Source: CAZEZY01 sp964516635 (GTDB lineage: Bacteria > Pseudomonadota > Gammaproteobacteria > Burkholderiales > Burkholderiaceae_C). From it: a stretch of DNA of 37,993 bases. The DNA lies in the NCBI GenBank assembly GCA_964516635.1, contig CAZEZY010000004.1:1-37993 (forward strand). Direction: 5' to 3'. Both the position numbers and the translations under genes were made by a program. This document shows, piece after piece, positions 1 to 7,608 of the stretch. The notes under the pieces were generated by a model that searched no databases, was not told where the DNA came from, and worked only from the letters and a program-made list of their open reading frames with translations. Position 1 is the first letter of the stretch. The number at the start of each line of letters is the position of its first letter.

Positions 1-324
1 TCAGTACTGGCTGCCGGGCAGATCCACCACCAGCCCGTTCAGCGCGGGCGTGAGCGCGATCTGGCAGCTCAGCCGGCTGTTGGCGCGGCGTTCAGCGGCC
101 GCAAAGTCCAGCATGCTGTCTTCGTCGGCCACCATGGGGGGCAGTTGCGCCCGCCAGGGTTCGCGCACGTACACGTGGCAGGTGGCGCAGGTGAGCAGCC
201 CGCCGCAGTCGCCTTCGATGCCAGGGGCGTTGGCGGCGATGGCGGCCTGCATCAGGCTCTGGCCCGGCTCGGCCTGAAGGGTCCGTTCGGTACCGGCGGC
301 GGAAACGAGGGTGACGGTGATCAT
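1..324 (-). CDS. [2Fe-2S] ferredoxin, adrenodoxin/putidaredoxin type
   Basis: Small electron carrier of 107 residues. It has the adrenodoxin-type cluster ligands: a C-x5-C-x2-C block (CGGLLTCATC) followed after about 37 residues by a fourth cysteine in LSCQI. It probably passes electrons to the Rieske oxygenase encoded two genes upstream in the same minus-strand cassette. A longer in-frame reading exists, but the start chosen here (MITVTLV) overlaps the stop of the ligase gene by one base (TGATG), which suggests translational coupling. The 23 extra residues of the longer reading are arginine/proline-rich and look like antisense noise. No ferredoxin reductase gene is in the window; it may lie beyond the left edge, because the stop codon occupies bases 1-3, or be supplied from elsewhere. 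Family assignment is firm; the redox partner is inferred from position. Confidence 0.9.
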   Translation of the reverse strand: MITVTLVSAAGTERTLQAEPGQSLMQAAIAANAPGIEGDCGGLLTCATCHVYVREPWRAQLPPMVADEDSMLDFAAAERRANSRLSCQIALTPALNGLVVDLPGSQY

Positions 325-1802
325 CAGAATCGGCTGAAGTATTCGCGGCGTTGGAAGGCGTCCGGGTCGTCGGCGTCGCGAAAGCGCTGCCATTCCAGAC
401 GTTTGATCTGGGTGAAATAGGCCACCCAGTCGGTACCGATGCGTTCGGCCAGCACGGTGTCGGCCTGCAGCGCATCGAGCGCTTCACCCAGGCTGACGGG
501 CAAGGGGGTGGCCTGGGCACCATAGGGATCTTCGGTGGCCGGGGGCGGTGCGAGCCGGCGTTCGATGCCGTCCAGCCCCGCCTCGATCTGCGCGGCCAGA
601 TAAAGGTAGGGGTTGGCGGCGGATTCGCCGATGCGGTTTTCGATGCGCGTGGCCGCGTCGTTCACGCCACCGATGACGCGCAGCATGGCGCCCCGGTTGT
701 CGCGCCCCCATTGCACCGACTGCGGCGCCAGGGCGTTGGGCCGGAAACGGGCGTAGCCGTTGGCGGTCGGGGTGCAGAACACCGCCATGCCGCGCGCGTG
801 CTCCAGAAGCCCGGCCAGATAGTGAGCGCCCACATCCGACAGGGTGTGGTGGGCATCCCGAGGGGTGCTGCCATCCAGGGGGTCGGTGCGAACCATGGCG
901 TTGGCGCCGGTGGTGAGGGTGCTGAGCGACTGGTGCAGGTGCCAGCCACTGGACATGATGTGCGGAAAGGGCGGGCGGCACATGAAGGTGGCATGGTAGC
1001 CGGCGTCGCGAAGCGCCATTTTCACGGCGTTGCGGAACAGCACCATCTGGTCGGCGGCGGTGAGGGCGTCGGTCACGTCGAACACAGCCTCCACCTGGCT
1101 CGGGCCCATTTCGGCCTCCAGCGATAGCAAGGGCAGGCCAAGCCCCTGGGCGGTGCGCTGCACGATGCGCAAGGGCTCGTCCACCTGATCCAGCCAGGCT
1201 TCGGAGAGCAACTGGTAGCCGGGATGGATCATGGCCACCTCGGGTGGCTCACCCGGCCACGCGGCGCGGTGCGGGTCGGTCTGCGCCTCGGTGCTGGTGA
1301 TGCGGTAGATGTGGAATTCCACCTCCAGCCCGCAGCGCAGGCCGTGGCCGTGCGTGGCCAGGCGGCCCAGGGCGCGCTGCAGCAAGCGACGGCTGTCGTA
1401 GGGCACGGGGGTGGCGTCGGCAAACCAGGCCTGGGCTTGCAGCCAGCCGGTGCGTTCGCGCCAGGGGAGGACGCGGAAGCTCGCCGGGTCGGGCAGCAGC
1501 ACCACGTTGTTGGCCTGACCGAAACCGGGCAGGCCGTCGGTGCCGCCGGGCTGGAACACCGGCCAGGCGGTGCGGTCCGACGTGTCCTTCAGCAGCAGGG
1601 TGGACACCATGCCCACGCCGGCTCGCAAGGCTTGCTTCACGGCTCCTGCCATGAGCGCCTTGCTGCGGGTGAAGCCATGAATGTCGCACCAGGCCACGCG
1701 CACCTGCTCCAGCCCCTGCGCTTCCAGGGCCCGCCAGACGTGCTCGCAGGCCTGCTGCCGCTCCGGCGTCTGGATGCCGCAACGAGAAGCAAAGTCGGTC
1801 AT
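324..1802 (-). CDS. Glutamine synthetase-like gamma-glutamyl-amine ligase in a Rieske oxygenase cassette
   Basis: A 492-residue member of the glutamine synthetase superfamily. Active-site blocks are all present: the Glu pair in GLEVEFHIY (about E160/E162), EAEMGPSQVEAVFD (about 229-243, metal and ammonium-site Glu), the histidine in GWHLHQSL (about H288), the Arg region QWGRDNRGAML and RIENRIGESAANPYL (about 386-400). It should therefore be catalytically competent, ATP-dependently joining glutamate to ammonia or, more likely, to an amine. Comparable GS-like proteins next to Rieske oxygenases are known in aniline catabolism (AtdA1, gamma-glutamylanilide synthetase) and for alkylamines (IpuC). 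The amine substrate here cannot be read from sequence. Its ATG overlaps the Rieske gene stop by 4 bp (ATGA) and its own stop touches the ferredoxin start, so the three genes are probably one transcript. It is clearly distinct from PuuA at 30 kb. Confidence 0.85.
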   Translation of the reverse strand: MTDFASRCGIQTPERQQACEHVWRALEAQGLEQVRVAWCDIHGFTRSKALMAGAVKQALRAGVGMVSTLLLKDTSDRTAWPVFQPGGTDGLPGFGQANNVVLLPDPASFRVLPWRERTGWLQAQAWFADATPVPYDSRRLLQRALGRLATHGHGLRCGLEVEFHIYRITSTEAQTDPHRAAWPGEPPEVAMIHPGYQLLSEAWLDQVDEPLRIVQRTAQGLGLPLLSLEAEMGPSQVEAVFDVTDALTAADQMVLFRNAVKMALRDAGYHATFMCRPPFPHIMSSGWHLHQSLSTLTTGANAMVRTDPLDGSTPRDAHHTLSDVGAHYLAGLLEHARGMAVFCTPTANGYARFRPNALAPQSVQWGRDNRGAMLRVIGGVNDAATRIENRIGESAANPYLYLAAQIEAGLDGIERRLAPPPATEDPYGAQATPLPVSLGEALDALQADTVLAERIGTDWVAYFTQIKRLEWQRFRDADDPDAFQRREYFSRF

Positions 1803-3184
1803 GCGGCGGTGTTCGCTTCAGCCGGAACCATGGCCTGCCACGGTGCGTGCTCGCGCTTGGCGCGCGCCTGTTCCTGCCACCACTCGGCCCATTCGCCTGC
1901 CGGCGCAATGCCGTCCACCGTGTCGGGGCCCTGCATCTGGGCGTTGAGTGCCGGGTCGGCCATCCCGGGGGCCTTGCCGCCATTGTGCACCGCTTCAATC
2001 GCCTGCAGCAGCAGCCGGCGGTGGGCCATGATGACCTTGTCCGTCGTGCCGAGGTGCTCGCGGGTGCGGTCCTGGATGGGGCCCATGCTCTCCACCGCCC
2101 ACTGGTCGTGGACGTTGATGTCTTCTTCGCCCATGCCGAGGAAGGTCTGTTCGCGCTGCTCACGCGGGTTGTAGCCCCACTGGTTGTGGCGGCCGGCCTT
2201 GGGCAGGTAGAGCGGTGGCTCGATGAACTGCACCCGCTGCGCGCGCATGGCGGCCTTGTCCACCGGCTTGTCGAAGCTGGTGAAGAAGGCGTACCAGTAA
2301 GTGTGGGTGTCATCCACCGGCACGTGCATCTGGGTGATGGTGAGCGTTTCGGACAGCGGGATGACGAAGGTGTGCGGGAAGATGTCGTTCGTCACACGCA
2401 CATGGGTGAGTTCGTCCGTCATGGGCCGCAGGGTGGTGAGCTGAAAGCCCCAGGGCTTGGGCTCGAAGCGGATGTCGGGCCGGTGGAACTCGCGCATGAT
2501 GCGCGTCATGGGCCAGCGCTCGCCGTCGGCCTCGCCCACGCTGGCGCTGCGGAACTGCTTGCCGGCGGCGTTGTCGCCGATCGCTTCCAGGGGTGCGTCG
2601 TTGAGAAAGCGGTGCAGAAAGGACGTGTGCGCCGGGTCGATGCCGACCTCGAAGGCCTGCAGCCAGTTGCAGTGCCACATCCCCTTGAACGCGAACACAT
2701 GGGTATCGGGCGCAGCGAAGCAGTCGAAATGCGGAAAGGGCGGCTCCTGGCCTTCTTGGCCCAGCCACGCGAACAGCACCCCACTCCGTTCGATCACCGG
2801 ATAGCTGCGCTGGCGAACGCGCTGGCACAGGGTGCTGCCCAGCGGCTCGGCCGGCGTTTCCAGGCACTGGCCGGAGGCGTCGAACTTCCAGCCGTGGAAG
2901 GGGCAACGCACGCCGTCGCCTTCGTGGCGGGCGTAGGCCAGGTCGGCGTTGCGGTGCGGGCAGTCGCGGTCCAGAAGGCCCCAGCGGCCCTGATCGTCCT
3001 TGAACAGGATCAGGTCCTGACCCAGCAGGCGAAGCGCCTTCAGCGGCCGCTCGGCCATGCGCGGCTCGTGCACCGGGTCGAATTCCTCGACCAGCGCCAC
3101 AGGCTGCCAGTACTGGCGCAATACCGCTCCGCAAGGGGTTGCGGGACCGACACGGGTCAACAACTCGTTCTGTTCGGCTTTCAT
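1799..3184 (-). CDS. Rieske non-haem iron oxygenase, alpha subunit
   Basis: A 461-residue oxygenase component. The Rieske cluster ligands are C75-P-H77 and C94-P-F-H97 (CPHRNADL and CPFHGWKFD). The mononuclear iron site shows the D-x2-H-x4-H pattern in GIDPAHTSFLH (D183, H186, H191). The N-terminus (NELLTRVGPATPCGAVLRQY) and the length resemble the phthalate-4,5-dioxygenase / phenoxybenzoate dioxygenase group, which act as alpha-only oxygenases without a small beta subunit; none is encoded nearby. It heads a cassette with the GS-like ligase and ferredoxin. A GGAG motif lies about 8 bases upstream of the ATG. The promoter and a 14-bp palindrome sit in the 64-bp gap to the divergent GntR gene. 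Function as an aromatic or N-substituted-compound oxygenase is established for the family; the substrate is unknown. Confidence 0.9.
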   Translation of the reverse strand: MKAEQNELLTRVGPATPCGAVLRQYWQPVALVEEFDPVHEPRMAERPLKALRLLGQDLILFKDDQGRWGLLDRDCPHRNADLAYARHEGDGVRCPFHGWKFDASGQCLETPAEPLGSTLCQRVRQRSYPVIERSGVLFAWLGQEGQEPPFPHFDCFAAPDTHVFAFKGMWHCNWLQAFEVGIDPAHTSFLHRFLNDAPLEAIGDNAAGKQFRSASVGEADGERWPMTRIMREFHRPDIRFEPKPWGFQLTTLRPMTDELTHVRVTNDIFPHTFVIPLSETLTITQMHVPVDDTHTYWYAFFTSFDKPVDKAAMRAQRVQFIEPPLYLPKAGRHNQWGYNPREQREQTFLGMGEEDINVHDQWAVESMGPIQDRTREHLGTTDKVIMAHRRLLLQAIEAVHNGGKAPGMADPALNAQMQGPDTVDGIAPAGEWAEWWQEQARAKREHAPWQAMVPAEANTAA

Positions 3185-3207
3185 GGGCGCGCTCCTGTGC
3201 AGGCCAT

Positions 3208-3221
3208 AACGGTATACCGTT
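3208..3221. promoter_or_regulatory. 14-bp perfect palindrome, probable GntR/FCD operator
   Basis: AACGGTATACCGTT is a perfect inverted repeat centred between the divergent Rieske cassette and the GntR gene. GntR-family regulators of the FadR/FCD type typically bind short palindromes containing a GTATAC-like or TNGTNNNACNA core. The site overlaps the candidate -10 of the minus-strand promoter and lies 28 bp from the regulator ATG, so bound protein could repress both directions. Confidence 0.75.
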
Positions 3222-3239
3222 TCAAAAATTCAGTGTACA
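3211..3239 (-). promoter_or_regulatory. Candidate sigma-70 promoter of the Rieske cassette
   Basis: Read on the minus strand, TGTACA (3239-3234) and TATACC (3216-3211) are separated by 17 bp, each matching 4 of 6 consensus bases. The -10 is embedded in the 14-bp palindrome, which would explain repression by steric block. Transcription would begin about 20 bases upstream of the oxygenase ATG. Confidence 0.5.
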
Positions 3240-3248
3240 GTCGTTCCC

Positions 3249-3971
3249 ATGAACGTGCAAGAAACCGTGCTCCTGCAGCTGCGAGAAAGCCTCCTTCGAG
3301 GCGAGTTCACGCCCGGCCTGCGGCTGGCCGAGCAGCAACTCGCTGAAAAGCTCGGCGCCTCACGCACCCCCGTGCGGGCGGCCCTGTTCGCGCTGGAGCA
3401 GGAGGGCCTGGTGGCCACCCACCCCAATGGTGGCTATGTGGTGAGGCAGTTCACGGCCACCGAAGTGGCCGATGCGATCGCGGTTCGCGGTCACCTGGAA
3501 GGCATGGCCGCCCGGCTGGTGGCGGAGCACGGGGTGACACGCCAACTGGCGCGTGATCTGGACGAGTGCCTGAGTGAAGGCGATGCCGCGCTGGCCAATG
3601 ACCCGCTGACCATGGCGGACTACGCCCGGTATACCGCGATGAACGATCGCTTGCATGCGCTGATCCTGGAAGGGTGTGGGAACCGGGCCCTGCTGCGCGC
3701 GGTGGCATTGAACGACAAGCTGCCCTTTGCGCCGGCTTCCGCGATGTTGCCCATGCAGGGGTCGTTCGCGATCGACCGGGGCTGGATGCTGTTTGCGCAT
3801 CGGCAGCACCACATGCTGGTGGAGGCACTCAAGCGCGGAGAAGGCGCCCGCGCCCAGGCCCTCGCCATGGAACACACCGAGGTCGCTCAGACCAACCTGC
3901 GTCTGGTCCTGGAGCGCCGCAACGACATCGCAGACCCCCCGCCCGGGTTCAGGCTGCTGCTGAAAGACTGA
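3249..3971 (+). CDS. GntR-family transcriptional regulator, FCD (FadR) subfamily
   Basis: A 240-residue regulator. The N-terminal 70 residues are a GntR winged helix (LLRGEFTPGLRLAEQQLAEKLGASRTPVRAALFALEQEGLV), and residues from about 75 to 220 form the all-helical FCD ligand domain with conserved acidic and His positions (VRGHLEGMAARLVAEHG, MNDRLHALI, HRQHHMLVEALKRG). It is divergent from the Rieske/GS/ferredoxin cassette with only 64 bp between start codons, so it most likely controls that cassette and itself in response to the pathway substrate or an intermediate. No Shine-Dalgarno sequence is visible before the ATG. Its stop codon abuts the stop of the convergent thioredoxin-like gene (3971/3972), leaving no room for an intergenic terminator. 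Confidence 0.9.
   Translation: MNVQETVLLQLRESLLRGEFTPGLRLAEQQLAEKLGASRTPVRAALFALEQEGLVATHPNGGYVVRQFTATEVADAIAVRGHLEGMAARLVAEHGVTRQLARDLDECLSEGDAALANDPLTMADYARYTAMNDRLHALILEGCGNRALLRAVALNDKLPFAPASAMLPMQGSFAIDRGWMLFAHRQHHMLVEALKRGEGARAQALAMEHTEVAQTNLRLVLERRNDIADPPPGFRLLLKD
3627..3636. promoter_or_regulatory. Second copy of the operator core inside the GntR gene
   Basis: CGGTATACCG, the central 10 bp of the 14-bp intergenic palindrome, recurs inside the GntR coding sequence about 415 bp away. It encodes Arg-Tyr-Thr, so it could be coincidental, but it could also serve as a downstream auxiliary operator for looping repression. Confidence 0.3.
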
Positions 3972-4925
3972 TCAGTTCAGGGCCATGCTCAGCTTGCGAC
4001 GGTAGCGGGACACCAGTTCCCGCTGGGGGTCTTCCTGGACCGTCTGGGTCCCGGCCAACTGGATGCCCGGCTTGGCGTCTGCCCCCGCCGATGCGGCCGG
4101 CTTGGGTGCCGGGGGCGTCATCAGCTCCAGCAAACCGATGTAGGTTTTGCGCGGGGCCTCGTCGGCCCAGTGCTTGTCCCGCATGATGATCTCGAGCAGC
4201 TCTTCCAGCGCAGCAGGCCACTCGCCGGTGGCAATCAGCACGCGGCACTTGGCGAAACGGGTGTCGAAATCCCGCTTGTTCTGGGCAATCGCCTCGTCGA
4301 ACTGCGTCAGGCTCCAGTGACCGCGCGGGTCGTTGGCAGTGAAGAGCAGGGCATTCAACCAGTGCGACAACCCTTCGAAGCGCAATTGCAGGGGAATCTG
4401 CGCCATGGCCGGTGCAAGTGCCACCTCGGCCTCCTCGAAATGGCCTTCGGCGATCAGGTGTTTCACGTACTCGAAGCGCACGTCGTTGTTGGCAGGGTCT
4501 TTCGCGAGCTGGCCTGCCAGCTTGTCGAGCAGCCCGCCTGCCTCCTGCGCTTCTGACGCTTCCTGCTCGCTTTCAGCGGGCATGTCAGCAAGCCCCCCCT
4601 CAGGCGGCAGGTGCTTGTCCAGAAACGCCCTGACCTGCCCCTCGGGCAACGCGCCCATGAAACCGTCCACCGGCTGTCCACCCACCAGCAGCACACAGGT
4701 GGGAATGCTGCGAATGCCAAAGGCCGCCGCCAGTTGCTGCTCTTCGTCGGAGTTGATCTTGACCAGCTTGAAGCGCCCCGCACAGGCGGCTTCGACCTTT
4801 TCAAGAACCGGGCCCAGCGAGCGACAGGGGCCGCACCAGGGCGCCCAGAAGTCCACCAGCACCGGCACGGTGTGGGAGGCCTCGATGACTTCGGTTTCAA
4901 AATTGGCGAGGGTGACGTCGATCAT
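3972..4925 (-). CDS. Thioredoxin-TPR protein, YbbN/CnoX-like co-chaperone
   Basis: A 317-residue protein. Residues 1-110 are a thioredoxin fold with an intact WCGPC active site (DFWAPWCGPCRSLGP) and the cis-Pro region SIPTCVLLVGGQPVDGFMG. A linker rich in Glu/Ala follows, then a C-terminal helical TPR-like region (LAKDPANNDVRFEYVKHLIAEGHFEEAEVAL and later repeats). This architecture is that of YbbN/CnoX, a chaperedoxin that protects substrates from oxidation and delivers them to GroEL or DnaK. E. coli YbbN lacks the CxxC pair, whereas this protein retains it and should have thiol-disulfide activity. The reading frame is open 91 codons further upstream, but the thioredoxin domain begins at the chosen ATG. 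No clear ribosome binding site is seen. Adjacent upstream on the same strand are YbbA/YbbP-type genes, an association also found in E. coli. Confidence 0.87.
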   Translation of the reverse strand: MIDVTLANFETEVIEASHTVPVLVDFWAPWCGPCRSLGPVLEKVEAACAGRFKLVKINSDEEQQLAAAFGIRSIPTCVLLVGGQPVDGFMGALPEGQVRAFLDKHLPPEGGLADMPAESEQEASEAQEAGGLLDKLAGQLAKDPANNDVRFEYVKHLIAEGHFEEAEVALAPAMAQIPLQLRFEGLSHWLNALLFTANDPRGHWSLTQFDEAIAQNKRDFDTRFAKCRVLIATGEWPAALEELLEIIMRDKHWADEAPRKTYIGLLELMTPPAPKPAASAGADAKPGIQLAGTQTVQEDPQRELVSRYRRKLSMALN

Positions 4926-5103
4926 GATGAATGTCTGAAAAATCGGGGATTGATCAAGCAAATCCCAAAAGGGGATGTCTTGCCGGATTGTCAACCAGTT
5001 GGCCTTGAAAAATCCAACATTCCTCTGAAGGCCATGCGGTTTCCGGACGGAATCGCTTCGGAGGACGAATGACGTCCGGATACTCACAACCCGATAGGTT
5101 ACG

Positions 5104-7608
5104 TCATCCGCCCGATCGCAGGAGCATGGCTGGGCTGAGGCGCATCTGAGACAGCAGGTATCGGGCGCCCAGGCCCAGACTGACCGCGCTGACCCCAAAC
5201 GCGGTGACTGCGCCGGTCCAGAACAGTCCGCCCGGGTGCATGTCGAGCCGCCACTGCATCAGGCCCGTTGCCAGCGCACTGCCCGCCAGCAGCGCCAGGC
5301 CTGCGGTCAGGATCGCCAGCAGGAGATACTCCCAGAGCAGCGCGGCGCGCAGAAGCGCGTGGCGTGCCCCGATCGCATGCATCACCGTGGCGTCGTAGAT
5401 CTGGCGGGCGCGGCTGGCAGCCACCACGCTGGCCAGCACCAGCAGGCTGGCGGCCAGACAGACCCCCGCCACGACCACCAGCCCCGTGCTGGCGCGCGCC
5501 ATGAGGCGTCGCGTTTCCTGCAGCAGCGACTCGGTGCGCACGGTGGCGATATTGGGTGCCACGGCGGCCAGTCGATCCTGCGCGGCCAGGGTCTCGCTGG
5601 CCGGCATCCAGGCGGCCCCCACGTGGCGCGTGATGAAAGGGTCCAGCACGCCATCGCTGAAGATGGCTTCCAGCCACAGTCGGGACTGCATGCGCCGCTG
5701 GCTGTAGATGGCGACCAGCCTGGCCTCGACCGGCTGACCCATCACGTCAAAGGTCAGCCGGTCGCCGATGCGCAGCCCGAGTTCGTCCGCCTCCCGGTCT
5801 TCCATCGCCACCATCGGCTCACCCCGGTGACCGTCAGGCCACCAAGCCCCACGGTCAATGACGACATCGTCGAAATTGCCGGTGCGGTCGCTGAGCTTGT
5901 GCTCGTCACGCGCTTCCCGCATCCGTTCGCTGTCGCGGCTGACGCGCAGATCTTCACCATTCACCGAGACCAGCCGACCCAGCACGAAAGGGGCCGTGCT
6001 CACCGTTTGTAGCCCTGGCGATGCCGACAGCGTTTCGCGGAGCAGGGGAATCTGATCGGTCTGCACATCGTAGAACACCAGCGCGGGCGCGTTCTGTGGC
6101 ACGGTGTCATTCACGGTGCGCAAGAGGGTCATGACGACGAGGGTGCAGGCCACCAGCACCGTGAGGGCCGATCCGAGCGAGAGCAAAGCCGTGCGCAAGG
6201 GCGAGTGCGAGGGTTGCAAACTGGCCAGCGCGAGTTGCAGCGAGAGCGGCCCGCCGGCACGTGCTTGCAGCATCGCTGCCAGGCGCCTGACCCCTCGGGT
6301 GACGCCATCCAGCAGCCCGAGCACGACAGCGGTGGCCGCCACGAATGCCAGACCAAACCGCGGATCGGGCAAGACCGCGACCAGCAGCGTCACCATGAGC
6401 AGGCCCAGCAGGGCCGTCCAGACCCTGGCGCGGCTGGGGATGGAAAGATCCGCTGCCGCATCACCCCTGAACAGCACCGCCGGGGTGACCGACAGCGCCC
6501 GGGCCAGCGGTGGCAAGGAAAACACCAGGGCCGTCAGCAGGCCGAAGCACCAGGCAAGCAGCGCAGGGGCCCAGAGGCTGCTCAGCAGAAGGGCGACCGG
6601 CAACCGGTCGGCCGCCAGGCTCGCCGCCAGCAGGGCCATGCCCACGCCCAGCGCCACCCCGACCAGCCCGGACAGCGCGCCCAGCATGAGGATCTGCATC
6701 AGCACCATGGCCGCCAACCTGCCGTCGCGAAGCCCGATGGCGCGAAGGGTGGCAAAGCTCGTGAGTTTGGATTGCAGGTAGGCCTGAACGCTGTTGTAAA
6801 CGCCCAGACCGCCGATGAACAGCGCCGAAAAACCGATCAGCAGCAAGCCGGATGCCATCTGCCCCAGGACCTCGGCCATGCGATCGCTGCGCTCATCAAA
6901 GCTGCGAACCTCGGCCGTCACGGTGGGAAAGGAAGCCGCGAAATCGTCACGCCATCGCGCGGCTGCGGCATCGGTGCGAACCCGGTACTGGTATTCCACA
7001 CGGCTGAACGGCTGGATCAGCCCCGTGGCCGTCATGCCCCCATCGGCCACCAGCACCGGTGCGGCGCCCCAGTCCGCCCGCAGGCTGCGGTCGGGCTGAC
7101 GCACGATGATGGCACGCACCTCGAGCATGGCGTTGCCCACCTGAACCCGATCACCCGGCTGCAAGCCCAGGCGGGTCGCCAACGCCGGATCGATGGCCGC
7201 TCCCCACGTGCCATCACGCCAAGCCAGCGCCGAAGCCAGATCGAGCGATGGATTGAGGATGACATCGCCATACAGGGGGTAGGCATCGTCCACGCTCATC
7301 AGTTCGATCAGTTGCGCCCGACCGGCATCGGTTCGGAGCATGGTGCGCAATTCGATGGTGCGTGACACCTGGCCCCGATCGGCCATCCACTGTCGCGCCT
7401 CGGCGGGCAAGGGGTCGGGTGACTCGACCTGCACATCGCCACCAAACATCTGACGGGCATCGCTGGTGAGGGCATCGGCCACCTGACGATACAGGCCCCC
7501 GCCCGCGGTAACGAGCGAGACGCCCAGCACCAGACATGCGCAGAAAATCCACAGACGCCGGCCGCTGGCCACCAAGTCCCGCCAGGCCAGCTCAAACAGG
7601 AATCGCAT
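5104..7608 (-). CDS. ABC transporter permease, YbbP-like (double FtsX domain)
   Basis: An inner-membrane permease of about 834 residues. It has an N-terminal membrane segment (LWIFCACLVLGVSLVTAGG), a large periplasmic MacB-type domain, a block of three membrane helices with an FtsX-like core (LLIGFSALFIGGLGVYNSVQAYL; LRAIGLRDGRLAAMVLMQIL), a central pair of helices, then a second periplasmic domain and a second FtsX block ending near the C-terminus. This duplicated 4+4-type layout and the length match E. coli YbbP (about 800 residues). The start chosen (MRFLFELAWRDL) has GGAA about 7 bases upstream and overlaps the 3' end of the ATPase gene by 17 bp; the alternative start 16 codons earlier gives an unlikely N-terminus. 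Substrate is unknown; relatives export lipophilic molecules or lipoproteins, or act as mechanotransmission proteins. Confidence 0.88.
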   Translation of the reverse strand: MRFLFELAWRDLVASGRRLWIFCACLVLGVSLVTAGGGLYRQVADALTSDARQMFGGDVQVESPDPLPAEARQWMADRGQVSRTIELRTMLRTDAGRAQLIELMSVDDAYPLYGDVILNPSLDLASALAWRDGTWGAAIDPALATRLGLQPGDRVQVGNAMLEVRAIIVRQPDRSLRADWGAAPVLVADGGMTATGLIQPFSRVEYQYRVRTDAAAARWRDDFAASFPTVTAEVRSFDERSDRMAEVLGQMASGLLLIGFSALFIGGLGVYNSVQAYLQSKLTSFATLRAIGLRDGRLAAMVLMQILMLGALSGLVGVALGVGMALLAASLAADRLPVALLLSSLWAPALLAWCFGLLTALVFSLPPLARALSVTPAVLFRGDAAADLSIPSRARVWTALLGLLMVTLLVAVLPDPRFGLAFVAATAVVLGLLDGVTRGVRRLAAMLQARAGGPLSLQLALASLQPSHSPLRTALLSLGSALTVLVACTLVVMTLLRTVNDTVPQNAPALVFYDVQTDQIPLLRETLSASPGLQTVSTAPFVLGRLVSVNGEDLRVSRDSERMREARDEHKLSDRTGNFDDVVIDRGAWWPDGHRGEPMVAMEDREADELGLRIGDRLTFDVMGQPVEARLVAIYSQRRMQSRLWLEAIFSDGVLDPFITRHVGAAWMPASETLAAQDRLAAVAPNIATVRTESLLQETRRLMARASTGLVVVAGVCLAASLLVLASVVAASRARQIYDATVMHAIGARHALLRAALLWEYLLLAILTAGLALLAGSALATGLMQWRLDMHPGGLFWTGAVTAFGVSAVSLGLGARYLLSQMRLSPAMLLRSGG

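Noticed and set aside
1847..3346. A 499-codon plus-strand frame over the Rieske gene
   Set aside because: Antisense to conserved Rieske and iron-site motifs and would run through the operator region into the regulator gene.
5063..5077. Small hairpin GGACG-AATGA-CGTCC in the YbbP-YbbN gap
   Set aside because: Stem of only 5 bp and no T-run in either direction; not a credible terminator.
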